A stretch of DNA of 64,000 bases from CBDFGN01 sp965247065 (GTDB lineage Bacteria; Bacteroidota; Bacteroidia; Cytophagales; Cyclobacteriaceae): NCBI GenBank assembly GCA_965247065.1, contig CBDFGN010000006.1:4526001-4590000 (forward strand). Direction: 5' to 3'. Within the stretch, counting starts at the first letter, position 1. Each line of letters begins with the position of its first letter. Positions 9,861 through 19,300 of this stretch are shown one piece after another. A program made the position numbers and the translations under genes. Below the pieces are notes generated by a model. That model made no database searches and had not been told where the DNA came from. It was given only the letters and a program-made list of their open reading frames with translations.

Positions 9861-11717
9861 CTATGTATCCCAGGTTGCGGTAAGTCCAGGACCACCGGCG
9901 GCAGTTGCACCACCACTGGCACCTTCTCGATTCTGGCTTACCCAGAAAGCATAGATCTTTGAGTTGGTCAGATAAAACTTAAACCTCACCATCTTTCCGG
10001 CCAGGGATTCTAAATTATCACCATTCTTCCACGCTACCATCTGTTTGGTACTGTCAGCGCTGACGGGCTGGCACTCATCCCGGGAAAATCCCTCCATGGG
10101 TCTTCCGTCTTCTCCGCAGACTTCGGCATACAGCCTGCCTCGGGGACCATCGACGTTGACAAATAAATGTTTCCCTGTAAAAGTGACCGGCCGGGTAAGA
10201 AGAAATCCTCCTCTTTCCTCCGCTTCCATCGAGGCGAAGCCGTCTCGTCTAAAAACAGCCAGCCCAGTGGAGGCATTAGCATATAGCCCGCTCCAATACT
10301 GGAGTGGGTGAAGGTTGGACTCGTTCCCCTGAAAGGCTGTATAGTAGAAATAGAGTTTGTCATTGACAACATTGCACACCCCGCCGATGGAGTGGATATA
10401 GGCCCGCTCCCAACTATCCTTGTTATGGGGATTGCCGCCGATGAAGGTTTCCCGGCAAGTTCGGTCCCAGTGAAACCCGTCGCGGCTGAATGCCAACTGC
10501 AACTCGGTGAGCTTGGGATGCCCTTTTTTAGCGCAGATAGTGTTCGGCGGCCCGTAGTGAGGCTGGAGCAATCCAAGCATAAGACTTTCATAGCCCACGG
10601 CATCGACCTTGTATAATTGGGGCTCCCGTCCAATGTCATAGTCGGCATGCTTTGGATCGAGCCGATCCACACCTAACCAGAAAACCGGATCGAAGCCATC
10701 CCAACCTCCGAGCGCGGCCAAGAAATCGGGATTTTCCCAATAGGAACGGGCTCGCCCTCGCTTTCTGTTTCCATTCCAGGTATCGGCGGCCCAGGGAGGC
10801 GTGGCTCGCCCTACGGTTCGCACCGTGAAAACCCATTGCTTTCGAAAAGGGTTGTAGAAGAAAGTGCTGTTATCCCCGGTTTTGCCAATCTGACCCCGCA
10901 ACTTCCAATGAATGCCGTCCGTACTGGTATACATAAATCCACCCACTTTGCGTTCGGCAGTTTTGTGAAACCAACCATCAGGGTCTGACTTCCCCAATTC
11001 TCCTCCTATTTTGCCTCCACGTTCGTAAACATACATTTTGAACCTTTCCGCAGGATCCTTGGCCTCATGGTCCAGCCAGACTGAAAGTCCATCACGACGG
11101 ACTTCCTTAGGGTAGAAAACCAAATTGGTGCCTTTTACCACGTCGAACTTGGGCCGCTCCCAATGGATACCATCCGAACTGGTAGCCAGCGCCGTTCCGT
11201 CAAACCAACCGGCCATATACCACATCTTGAATAGCCTATCCTCCGGATCGTAGAAGCAACCATCAGAGAAGGGTGCAGCCATAGGACAGTAGCCCTGGTT
11301 CATCTCCACCTCGGTCTCAGGCTTGAGCAGCGGATTGGCCTCGTGCTTGACTGGCTGATGGAATTCACGTTTCAACTGAGTATACTCAATCAGGAAGTCA
11401 TCGACAAACATCTGCCGACCCACATCAATGGGGATAACCTCCGGGGGAGAGGTGAGGTAGGGCACCGGCATGGGGTCGTAGGAGTCGGGCTTCATATCCC
11501 TGGGTGGCCATTCAGAAGGCAAATGAATGCCATTGTACAGCACTTCCCCACTGGGGACCTTACTCTGCCGGGCGATTGGCGAATCAGGGCTTCCCTTGGT
11601 GGTTTGCAGTCCGGATAACGTAACAGCACCGGTTGCCCCTAGTGCGACCCCATTTTTCAGAAACTTGCGACGACTCGTCTTTGGTTTTGAGCCGTCATTT
11701 TTTTCCTTGATTTTCAT
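9861..11717 (-). CDS. Tat-exported five-bladed beta-propeller protein (GH32/GH43-clan-like)
   Basis: The 618-residue product opens with a twin-arginine signal (SRRKFLKNGVALGATGAV, near residues 15-32). It continues with VDDFLIEY and repeated propeller strands such as MWYMAGWFDGTALATSSDGIHWERP. The pattern of a day-by-day strand ending in SxDGIHW recurs at least four times, as in GH32/43/62-clan propellers. I see no clear catalytic Asp/Glu set of GH32 (no NDPNG, no ECP), so enzymatic activity is uncertain. Similar proteins are frequent in Planctomycetes and Bacteroidota next to glycan genes. The C-terminal part is a beta-sandwich-like region with a Gly/Ala-rich tail. Confidence 0.65.
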   Translation of the reverse strand: MKIKEKNDGSKPKTSRRKFLKNGVALGATGAVTLSGLQTTKGSPDSPIARQSKVPSGEVLYNGIHLPSEWPPRDMKPDSYDPMPVPYLTSPPEVIPIDVGRQMFVDDFLIEYTQLKREFHQPVKHEANPLLKPETEVEMNQGYCPMAAPFSDGCFYDPEDRLFKMWYMAGWFDGTALATSSDGIHWERPKFDVVKGTNLVFYPKEVRRDGLSVWLDHEAKDPAERFKMYVYERGGKIGGELGKSDPDGWFHKTAERKVGGFMYTSTDGIHWKLRGQIGKTGDNSTFFYNPFRKQWVFTVRTVGRATPPWAADTWNGNRKRGRARSYWENPDFLAALGGWDGFDPVFWLGVDRLDPKHADYDIGREPQLYKVDAVGYESLMLGLLQPHYGPPNTICAKKGHPKLTELQLAFSRDGFHWDRTCRETFIGGNPHNKDSWERAYIHSIGGVCNVVNDKLYFYYTAFQGNESNLHPLQYWSGLYANASTGLAVFRRDGFASMEAEERGGFLLTRPVTFTGKHLFVNVDGPRGRLYAEVCGEDGRPMEGFSRDECQPVSADSTKQMVAWKNGDNLESLAGKMVRFKFYLTNSKIYAFWVSQNREGASGGATAAGGPGLTATWDT

Positions 11718-11849
11718 TTTTTTTGATTTGTTTTGGTTTAACAGAATTCATTGCATCAGGCATTACTAATGAATTGACGTATCGCTAATCTGTTAATGGT
11801 CCGCAACCACTAGCTGCTCATCTGAAGCTGATTCAACAAGCCCTCACCT

Positions 11850-12041
11850 ACCGGCCGCTGTTTCCAATAGTCACGCCAAAGGCAAACGCAACCAGCAGCG
11901 AGAGTCCGGGGGCTTATATGAAGGAAGCCCCGTAACTGCAATTAGCCCCAAAATTGGTACAACGATTGTAGCTATTATCCCGACATGATGGTAGAATTTT
12001 TCTGGATGGTTGATCACTAATTTTTGAGCTATCGTTCATTG
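11850..12041 (-). pseudogene. possible remnant of a small membrane-protein gene
   Basis: On the minus strand an ATG near 12041 begins a polar stretch. After a shift of frame, a hydrophobic segment of about 20 residues (GIIATIVVPILGLIAVTGLP) appears, and after a second shift another one (LSLLVAFAFGVTIG) followed by a stop. No single frame is open throughout. This looks like a decayed small membrane protein cut off upstream by the IS3-family element, but the call rests only on hydrophobicity. The rest of 11718-12049 shows nothing recognisable. Confidence 0.25.
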
Positions 12042-12056
12042 TGTGAAGATCCCTGA

Positions 12057-12908
12057 TTAGTGTTGACCACTTTTGGTTAATAATTCATCATTAAATATGG
12101 ACAATGAAGGTCTTCGGTTAATTGGCAACAAGGACCAGTCCTTTTCAAAATCCATGGGTGAAACATCGTTTAAGTTTTCATGGGTTCTTTTTTGATTATA
12201 ATGGTCAACCGCTCTTTTGACATACCTTTTCAGTTGATAGAAATTGGTCGGCTTCCAGTAATGCAAATATTCTTCTTTCAAGGTCCTGTGAAAGCGCTCT
12301 GCATACGCATTATCCTGAGCGGTTAGCCCCATGCTGATATCACATCGGTTGGATTTTAGTAGGTCTACATATTCTTCGTAGATGTATTGACCTCCTCTGT
12401 CGGAATGATGGATCCGGGGAGGGGGATGATCTTTCAAGGCAATGAGCAATGCCTTTACGTTCGCTGTAGCCCGCATATGATCCGATACCTGGTAGCCTAC
12501 TATTTTTCGGGTATAGACATCCAGAATAAAGACCCCGTAATAAAACCGGTTTCCCACTTCTATGAAGGTGATGTCTGATTGCCAGACCGTTGAAGGAGAC
12601 GTTAGTTCAAATCCTTTGATCAGGTTTGGATAATAAAGCTTCGAAGCCCGGGTAGTTCGTTTATAGTTCTTGGCTCTTCTCAAACGGTAACCAAGACTCA
12701 TTAAAAGGTCTACAAAGCGATCTCTGCCGATAAATCCGGGTTTTAAGGTCCGGTACATTTTTTCCACCCCACAACCAGGATGTTCCTGGCGTATCCCATC
12801 AGCTTCCAGGACCAGCTGTTCTACCTTTTGATCAAAGACAGCTTGCCTGGTTGCATACTGATGTATTGCCTGTTTGCTGATTCCTATGGCACGATAGAGC
12901 TGATTCAT
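12057..12908 (-). CDS. IS3-family transposase OrfB (rve integrase, DDE)
   Basis: The 283-residue product has an HTH-21-like N-terminus and an rve integrase core. The catalytic acids are recognisable as the Asp in WQSDITFIEV, the Asp in HSDRGGQYI and the Glu in NAYAERFHRTLKEEY. The length is normal and the frame intact. The ATG lies 8 bases after the orfA stop, so the two ORFs do not overlap as they would for standard programmed frameshifting in IS3 elements. OrfB may be translated by re-initiation. Confidence 0.92.
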   Translation of the reverse strand: MNQLYRAIGISKQAIHQYATRQAVFDQKVEQLVLEADGIRQEHPGCGVEKMYRTLKPGFIGRDRFVDLLMSLGYRLRRAKNYKRTTRASKLYYPNLIKGFELTSPSTVWQSDITFIEVGNRFYYGVFILDVYTRKIVGYQVSDHMRATANVKALLIALKDHPPPRIHHSDRGGQYIYEEYVDLLKSNRCDISMGLTAQDNAYAERFHRTLKEEYLHYWKPTNFYQLKRYVKRAVDHYNQKRTHENLNDVSPMDFEKDWSLLPINRRPSLSIFNDELLTKSGQH

Positions 12909-12916
12909 CGAGAAAT

Positions 12917-13315
12917 TTACTTTCCTTTGGTTTTTCCGGAACCAGTTGATTGTGGGGTGTCGAAGTTTTTTTTCAGATCGATATCCAATTCCTCCTTGGC
13001 CAGATCGATCATCTTTTCGTAATAATCAATCTTGATCTGTTTTTGACCTACCACACGTTCCAACTCCTTAATCCGTTTTTCTAAATCGTTAACCTTTGAT
13101 GTAGTGCTTTTTTTCATCTCCAGAATTCGATAGCCTCTCTCGTTAAAGGTAGAGAATTTGTAGATCCAACGGTAAATGTTCGCGTTGTTGATCCCATGAA
13201 GTTTCTCCAGTTGAGGGACACTGTACTTTCCACTTTCAAATTCCGTAACAATGGCCCGCTTCAATTCATCACTGAATACTCGCTTCTTTCGAATGGCTTT
13301 TTGGGTTGCTTTCAT
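12917..13315 (-). CDS. IS3-family OrfA (helix-turn-helix plus coiled coil)
   Basis: The 132-residue product has an N-terminal helix-turn-helix of the HTH-8 type (residues about 10-55, with NNANIYRWIYKF as recognition helix). A heptad-rich segment follows (VNDLEKRIKELERVVGQKQIKIDYYEKMI) that should form the leucine zipper used for OrfA/OrfB multimers. It recognises the terminal repeats in characterised relatives. It is intact and directly upstream of OrfB. Confidence 0.9.
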   Translation of the reverse strand: MKATQKAIRKKRVFSDELKRAIVTEFESGKYSVPQLEKLHGINNANIYRWIYKFSTFNERGYRILEMKKSTTSKVNDLEKRIKELERVVGQKQIKIDYYEKMIDLAKEELDIDLKKNFDTPQSTGSGKTKGK

Positions 13316-13492
13316 ATAAGTCGATCGTTTAAAAAGTGGTCAACCTATATCAGGGACGTACAGGATTCCAGTATTAATTAGCCTTGCCTATTTTCTTAAT
13401 CCTTTATCCGATTCTTCCTGCCCATTCCATTTGCAGTTTTGCATTCTTAGCTGTGATGGGCAAACACAGCCTTTTGCCCGAATCATTACCGT

Positions 13493-14776
13493 TCACCAGC
13501 ACCGCATCGCATCATTGAAGAGTTCGGCCAATTCTTCGCCAGCTGCTTCCCGGGGAGACAGCTTGGTGACACGATGTTGAGGTAATGTACCTTCCACCAG
13601 GGCTGGAATGTCCGCTTGCGTGAATCCAATTGCCGACAGCCCATTGGGGACATCCAGCGCCTTCATCAGTTGAACAATTTCATCAGCGAGCAGCGAGCCG
13701 GCTACTTCATCCTGGTCGCGTCTTGAAGAGATTTTGGCTCCCATTAAAGCGGCGGCCTTAAGATGACGATCCGGACAGGCAGAACCGGTAAATCTAAAAA
13801 CAGCCGGAGCATTTAGCACCACCGACATCCCGTGGGGTATCAACGGATGAGAGGTTTTAATTCCGGGTGGCATGTAATCCCGAACCATGCCTGAAACCGG
13901 ATAGGACATGCCATGGCAAAGATGAACCCCGGCATTGCCAAAGCCCATGCCCGCCATGCTGGAAGCTAATATCATGTTAGAGCGGGCCTCCATGTCGTCC
14001 GGATCGCGATAGGCCCGCTCCAGGTATTGAGAAACAAGCTCGATAGCGCGCAGGGACCATATGTCACTTATAGGATTGCTCCCCTGATAAGCCGGCCTGA
14101 GTACGGGACGTTCTGGAAGCGGACGCTGGTTAAATGGGATTGCGGTGTAGGACTCCAGGGCATGACAAAGTACATCCAGGCCCGAAGAAGCCGCTACCAC
14201 CGGCGGCATGGTTCGGGTGTTTTCAGGATCCACCAGGGCCAACGAGGGCTTCAGGTACCGATGAGCGATGCCCGTTTTGGCATGATGGTCAGTGAGATCA
14301 AAAATAGCCACTCCCGTTGTTTCACTACCAGTTCCGGCCGTGGTCGGGATCGCTATTAAAGGTTTAACCGGTCCCGGAATGGGCTTGCCCTGCCCGATTG
14401 GTACATTGACGTAGGCCAAAAAATCGTCTGGGTAGGTTGTGTAGAGGTTAGCCGCTTTGGCGGTATCGATGGTGGAGCCACCACCTACTGCTACAAAGGC
14501 CTCATATTCACCCGCGGTAGCAACGGCAATAGCGGCTTTGAAGGAATCGTCCGTGGGCTCAACCCGCACGGAATCAAAAACGTCAAAGCTAACTCCCTCC
14601 CTGGACATAGCTTCGATGGCCGTTTGAACTGGATCTGAGTTGGTGAGATTGGCATCTGTGAGCAGGAGTACTCGTTTAACTCCCATATCCAGGAGGTCCA
14701 TGCCCACTTCACTTGTCACTCCGGGGCCAAAGCGCAGATTGGAACTGCCCATTTGAATTGCAAAGTCTTTTTGCAT
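13493..14776 (-). CDS. iron-containing alcohol dehydrogenase, hydroxyacid-oxoacid transhydrogenase (ADHFE1)-like
   Basis: The 427-residue cytoplasmic protein belongs to the type III Fe-ADH family: GGGSTIDTAKAANLY binds nucleotide, and iron ligands come from GLDVLCHALESY and HLCHGMSYP. It carries segments characteristic of the ADHFE1/HOT branch: PIGQGKPIPG, the motif IPTTAGTGSETTGVAIF, RPAYQGSNPISDIW and LPQHRVTKLSPR. Animal HOT oxidises 4-hydroxybutyrate while reducing 2-oxoglutarate without free cofactor. Bacterial relatives may use hydroxyacids or sugar-derived alcohols. The gene stands alone between an IS and a gene remnant, so context gives no substrate. Confidence 0.85.
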   Translation of the reverse strand: MQKDFAIQMGSSNLRFGPGVTSEVGMDLLDMGVKRVLLLTDANLTNSDPVQTAIEAMSREGVSFDVFDSVRVEPTDDSFKAAIAVATAGEYEAFVAVGGGSTIDTAKAANLYTTYPDDFLAYVNVPIGQGKPIPGPVKPLIAIPTTAGTGSETTGVAIFDLTDHHAKTGIAHRYLKPSLALVDPENTRTMPPVVAASSGLDVLCHALESYTAIPFNQRPLPERPVLRPAYQGSNPISDIWSLRAIELVSQYLERAYRDPDDMEARSNMILASSMAGMGFGNAGVHLCHGMSYPVSGMVRDYMPPGIKTSHPLIPHGMSVVLNAPAVFRFTGSACPDRHLKAAALMGAKISSRRDQDEVAGSLLADEIVQLMKALDVPNGLSAIGFTQADIPALVEGTLPQHRVTKLSPREAAGEELAELFNDAMRCW

Positions 14777-14819
14777 TATGATTAGCTGTATAAACCGACT
14801 AAACTTTAAACTTCAAAAT

Positions 14820-15062
14820 TTAAACCTTACCGCCACCATAATTCACCAAAAAATCAAGATCAAACCTGCTGTTGCCCAGCACGCCCAGGGCCCAATATTT
14901 TACAATCCGTGCGAGTTTGTAGTCTTCATGATACCCGACTGGAAACTCCTTAGTCTCTTGTTGAGGGCTACTAAGAGGGTTGGTTTTCAGTTGTTTCTCC
15001 TGCTCGTCCAGGGAGTTGGCAAGGGTGAGTATGGGAATTTGTGCTTTCCAATTTTGATTCAA
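14820..15062 (-). pseudogene. remnant of a GH32-type gene N-terminus
   Basis: The minus-strand frame reads PILTLANSLDEQEKQLKTNP, which closely matches PMYTFATTLEEQEEQLKTNP in the intact GH32 protein at 35270-36952 (residues 46-65). About 65 bases also align at the DNA level (roughly 14985-15050 against 36768-36833). The following frame has no GH32 similarity and stops at 14820. This is a leftover of a lost paralogue. The rest of 14777-15259 shows nothing else I recognise. Confidence 0.6.
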
Positions 15063-15259
15063 TTAGATCGAGAGAATTTCGTACGCAGAGGGTAAACTCT
15101 CAACAAAAATGGCAATCGGTTATTCATTTTCCAAAATACATTTTTTCGGGAAGACCCTAAGGTTCATGCAAAGAAATCGCAAAGTAGCGAGGGGAGGACG
15201 CTGAGAGCCCACCCGGTTCAGCAGCAATTCAGGGGTAAACGATTTGGGATAATTGGCAC

Positions 15260-16099
15260 TTGCATATCATGGGTCACAATCGCTATCTTCCCCCGGAAAT
15301 GCCCTTTTTTCAAATACACGATGCCAAAGTTCATTACCGGGATCAGGGAGAGGGACTACCGGTCATTTTTCTCCACGGATTAGGGGGTGACTTGCACCAA
15401 CCCTACCAACTGCTCCAGGGCCTTGAAGGTATCCGATTCATATCATTTGACTATCGGGGTCACGGGCTAACCGTCGGGGGTATTGACCGCCCTTCTGCCA
15501 GCATGGAAACCTTTACTAAGGACCTTGACGACCTGGTGAGCCATTTGAAATTAGAGAACCTGGTTTTGGGAGGGATTTCCCTGGGGTCGGCGATCAGCTT
15601 GAAGTACACCATAAATCACCCTGGGAGTGTATCCAAGCTGATCTTGGTAAGGCCGGCTTGGATCAATCGGCCGGATCCCGAAAACCTGGAATCGGTAAAA
15701 CTGGTAGCTGATCATATCGAACAATTTGGGATCGAGGAAGGGCGTCAGCGATTTGTGGAAACGGCTATATATAAGGACATAGCAGAAAGGGTGCCCAATT
15801 GTGCGAAGTCCTTAAGGGATCAGTTCAGTCGCGAACAAGCGGAGAAAACATACTTCCTACTAAAGGAGCTGACTGAAGATGCTCCTTTTACCCAATGGGA
15901 GGCAGTTGAGGGCTTACAAATCCCGGCCTTGATCCTGGCCAATGAACAGGATCCACTTCATCCGTTATTCATGGGTGAAGAAATTGCTGCTCATCTCAAT
16001 CTGGGTACATTCAAGAAAGTGACCCCCAAATACGTAGACGGCGATCGGCATAAATTCGAGGTGCAGGAACATATCCGATCATTTTTGTCGGATAAATGA
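15260..16099 (+). CDS. alpha/beta hydrolase
   Basis: The protein (up to 279 residues) has the alpha/beta-hydrolase fold pattern: oxyanion-hole HGLGG, FDYRGHGLT, the nucleophile elbow GGISLGS with its central Ser, the acid region ILANEQDP and a late GDRHKFEV that may supply the His. No signal peptide is seen. The ATG at 15299 (MPFFQIHDAKVHYRD) fits family starts better than the one at 15260, so the true protein may be 266 residues. Substrate cannot be told from the sequence; relatives are esterases, lactonases and dehalogenases. Confidence 0.8.
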   Translation: MHIMGHNRYLPPEMPFFQIHDAKVHYRDQGEGLPVIFLHGLGGDLHQPYQLLQGLEGIRFISFDYRGHGLTVGGIDRPSASMETFTKDLDDLVSHLKLENLVLGGISLGSAISLKYTINHPGSVSKLILVRPAWINRPDPENLESVKLVADHIEQFGIEEGRQRFVETAIYKDIAERVPNCAKSLRDQFSREQAEKTYFLLKELTEDAPFTQWEAVEGLQIPALILANEQDPLHPLFMGEEIAAHLNLGTFKKVTPKYVDGDRHKFEVQEHIRSFLSDK

Positions 16100-16349
16100 T
16101 GGAAACTCAAAACTCAAAATCGTCTCCGACGGCGTTCCACCTCCCGACATCGTGCGCGTCTCCTGACTCGTTCGTACCGCAACAACCCTGAGGAAATTCA
16201 AAGCCCAAAGCCCAAAATTCATCCTGAAGTATAAGAAACATAACTTCAGGACAAAATCCTTAAACTCTAATTTTAAAAAGGAGTCATCCCAGAACTCAAC
16301 TGCGCCGGGAAGAGTTACCAGTGAACTTTTCTTATTTTTGAATAAGAAT

Positions 16350-19300
16350 ATGATCATGAAGCGTCATTTAATCTTAAGGACAAAAATAGTTTTTGTTCTA
16401 TTTCTGATATCCTGCCAATCCCCACCTGAGGAGATTATAGATACCGGTAAGCTTTTCAGTTTCGTCCCGGCCTCTTACAGTGGTGTCACTTTTCAGAATT
16501 CTCTGACCGAGAATTACCAATACAACCACATGGTCAATGAAATGTTCATTACCGGTGCGGGTGTTGCTGTGGGTGATATCAATAATGACAGCTTGCCTGA
16601 CCTGTTCTTTACAGGTAACCAGGTTCAGGATCGGCTTTATCTAAATCAAGGTGGATTTAGATTTAAGGACATCACAGCTGAAGCCGGGATTCTGGAGGAG
16701 GTAATTTGGTCTTCAGGGGCAACTTTTGGTGATGTGAACGGTGATGGTAACATGGACATTTACGTGTGTAAATTCGACTACCTGCAGGGAAAATTTGCCA
16801 GAAACCTCCTGTACGTTAATAGCGGTGACCTTACCTTTTCCGAGCAAGCCTCTGTCTATGGTTTGGATAGCGAGGGATTTTCGATCCAGTCCTCATTTCT
16901 AGACTATAACAATGACGGTCTTATAGATCTCTTCCTGGTCAATCAGCTACCCTCCTCGGGTTATACCATAGGCCATCAAATACCAAAAGCCGAGCTGGAC
17001 GATTTCCAAAGCCTGTCTAGCCAGTTGTTCCGGAATATGGGAGATGGAACCTTCTTCGATGTCACCGATTCTGCAGGAATCAGGTACGTTGCCAAGGGAT
17101 TGTCCGCTTCGGTCGGAGATTTCAATAACGACGGGCGACCAGATGTTTACCAGGCCAACGATTACGAAAGGCCAGATCGGTACTACCTGAATCAAGGTAA
17201 TGGAAGGTTTGAAAACCACATAGATCAGGCCATAAAGCATATGTCCAACTACAGCATGGGCTCGGATGTGGCGGATTTTGATAACGACGGCTTCCTGGAT
17301 GTCATGGTCGCCGATATGGTTGCGGAAGATCACTTCAGGATCAAGACCAACATGGGTGGTATGGACCCCCAAGCTTTTTGGGAAGCCGTTGATCAAGGGT
17401 ATCACTACCAATATATGTTCAACACCCTGCAGCGTAACAACGGGAACGGAACTTTCAGCGAAGTAGCTCATCTGGCTGGCGTCTCCAATACTGATTGGAG
17501 TTGGTCGCCTCTATTTGGCGATTTCGACAATGACGGTTGGAAAGACTTGCTCATAACCAATGGGATTCGGCGGGCCATGAGAAACAGCGACTATGTCGCT
17601 CGCCGTGACCGGACTTTCGACAGTCTGAAGAACGCTGCCAGGGCTACCGGTAAAAATTTTTATGAGATGCTGGATATAATGGCAATTATCAGATTGGCTA
17701 AGGAAGAGAAAATGCCCAACTATATCTTCAAGAATAATGGGGATTTGACCTTCACCAAGAAAACTCAGGAATGGGGATTGGACCTGCCCTCATTGTCCAA
17801 CGGGGCCGCATATGCCGATTTTGATTTGGATGGTGACCTTGATCTGGTCATGAACAACATCGATGATTACGCCCACATTTACCGGAATAACGCCATAGAA
17901 AAAAGCTACGGGAATTTCTTACGGGTGATGGTGATGAATGACCAAGGCAGTCCGGCCTACGGTGCACGAGTCAAATTATACCAAGCCGGGGAGTTTTGGC
18001 AAATGCATGAATTGAGCAATGCCAGGGGATATGAATCAAAGAGTGAGGATATATTGCACTTCGGTTTGGGTCCAGTGGAGAGGATTGATCGGCTGGAGCT
18101 AATCTGGCCGAATGGGGAAATATCCATTCAGGAGAACGTGCAGGCCAATCAGGTCTTGAAAATCGTGCAAGCCCAAGGCGAGGAAGTCACAAACGATGAG
18201 AAAGAATTGGCACGGACAAATAATCTTGATCGATCGACGAGTGCGCTTTTGTTTCACGAGGTAACCCAGGAGTTGGGGATTGACTACACCCATCGGGAGA
18301 ATGAATATGACGACTATATAAAGGAGGTTCTGCTGCCCCATAAAATGTCCAATTTCGGGCCCGGTCTGGCCGTAGGGGATGTAAACGACGATGGGTTGGA
18401 GGACTTTTATGTAGGGGGTGCTTCTGGATACGCTGGAATCTTGTTTACCCAGAATACAGGACTGAAATTCACCCGGTCAAACCAAGGTACGTGGGAGAAT
18501 AATAAGGTCCATGAAGATCTGGGGGCGGAATTTTTTGATGCGGATCAGGACGGAGACCTGGACCTTTATGTGGTCAGCGGGGGCAATGAATTCGAACCGG
18601 GCGCCGCGGAACTGCAAGATCGATTGTATCTGAATAACGGCAAGGGTTTTTTCAAATCAACCACCAATGCCCTGCCTAAAATGTATACCAGCGGATCCAA
18701 GGTCGTCCCTGCGGATTATGACCAGGACGGTGATTTCGATCTGTTTGTGGGCGGAAGATTGGTTCCGGGAAAATATCCCTGGCCGGCCCGGAGTTACATC
18801 CTTCGGAATGATACCCCCTTGCAAGGAGCCTGTACATTCACCGACGTTACGTCTCAAATCGCCCCTTCTCTCCTTGAGGCCGGCTTGGTGACCTCTGCCG
18901 TATGGTCGGACTTCAATGGAGACAGCGACCTGGACTTAGCTATAGTGGGAGAATGGATGGCCGTAACATTATTGGAAAACCGTCAAGGCACATTTTATGA
19001 TGTGACCACCGACGTTGGTTTGGAGAATACAACCGGGTGGTATTACAGCATTGCCTCCCGGGATTTCGATAATGATGGCGATTATGATTTTGTGGTGGGG
19101 AATTTAGGTCTTAATTATAAATACAAAGCATCGGAACAAGAACCGTTTGAAGTTTATAGCGGCGATTTTGATGATAATGGCAGCTTGGATATTGTATTAG
19201 GGTATCATGAACATGGGGAATTGGTTCCTTTGCGGGGAAAGGAATGCTCGACCGAACAACTTCCTCTGCTGGCCGGCAAGTTTCCCAGTTACGAATCCTT

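Larger units (their letters stand above)
12050..13356 (-). mobile_element. IS3-family insertion sequence (about 1.3 kb)
   Basis: Imperfect terminal inverted repeats start TCCCTGAT and share TTGACCACTTTT, at 12050 onward and ending at 13356. The element holds two minus-strand ORFs in the usual orfA-orfB order, and the orfB stop lies in the left repeat. The inner TG...CA of the repeats (12054 and 13352) may be the true ends. I found no convincing target duplication with either boundary. Confidence 0.85.

Noticed and set aside
9693..9962. Ser/Pro-repeat ORFs near 9.8 kb
   Set aside because: The repeated peptide comes from a 24-bp tandem DNA repeat; three frames are open at once, as expected for such DNA.
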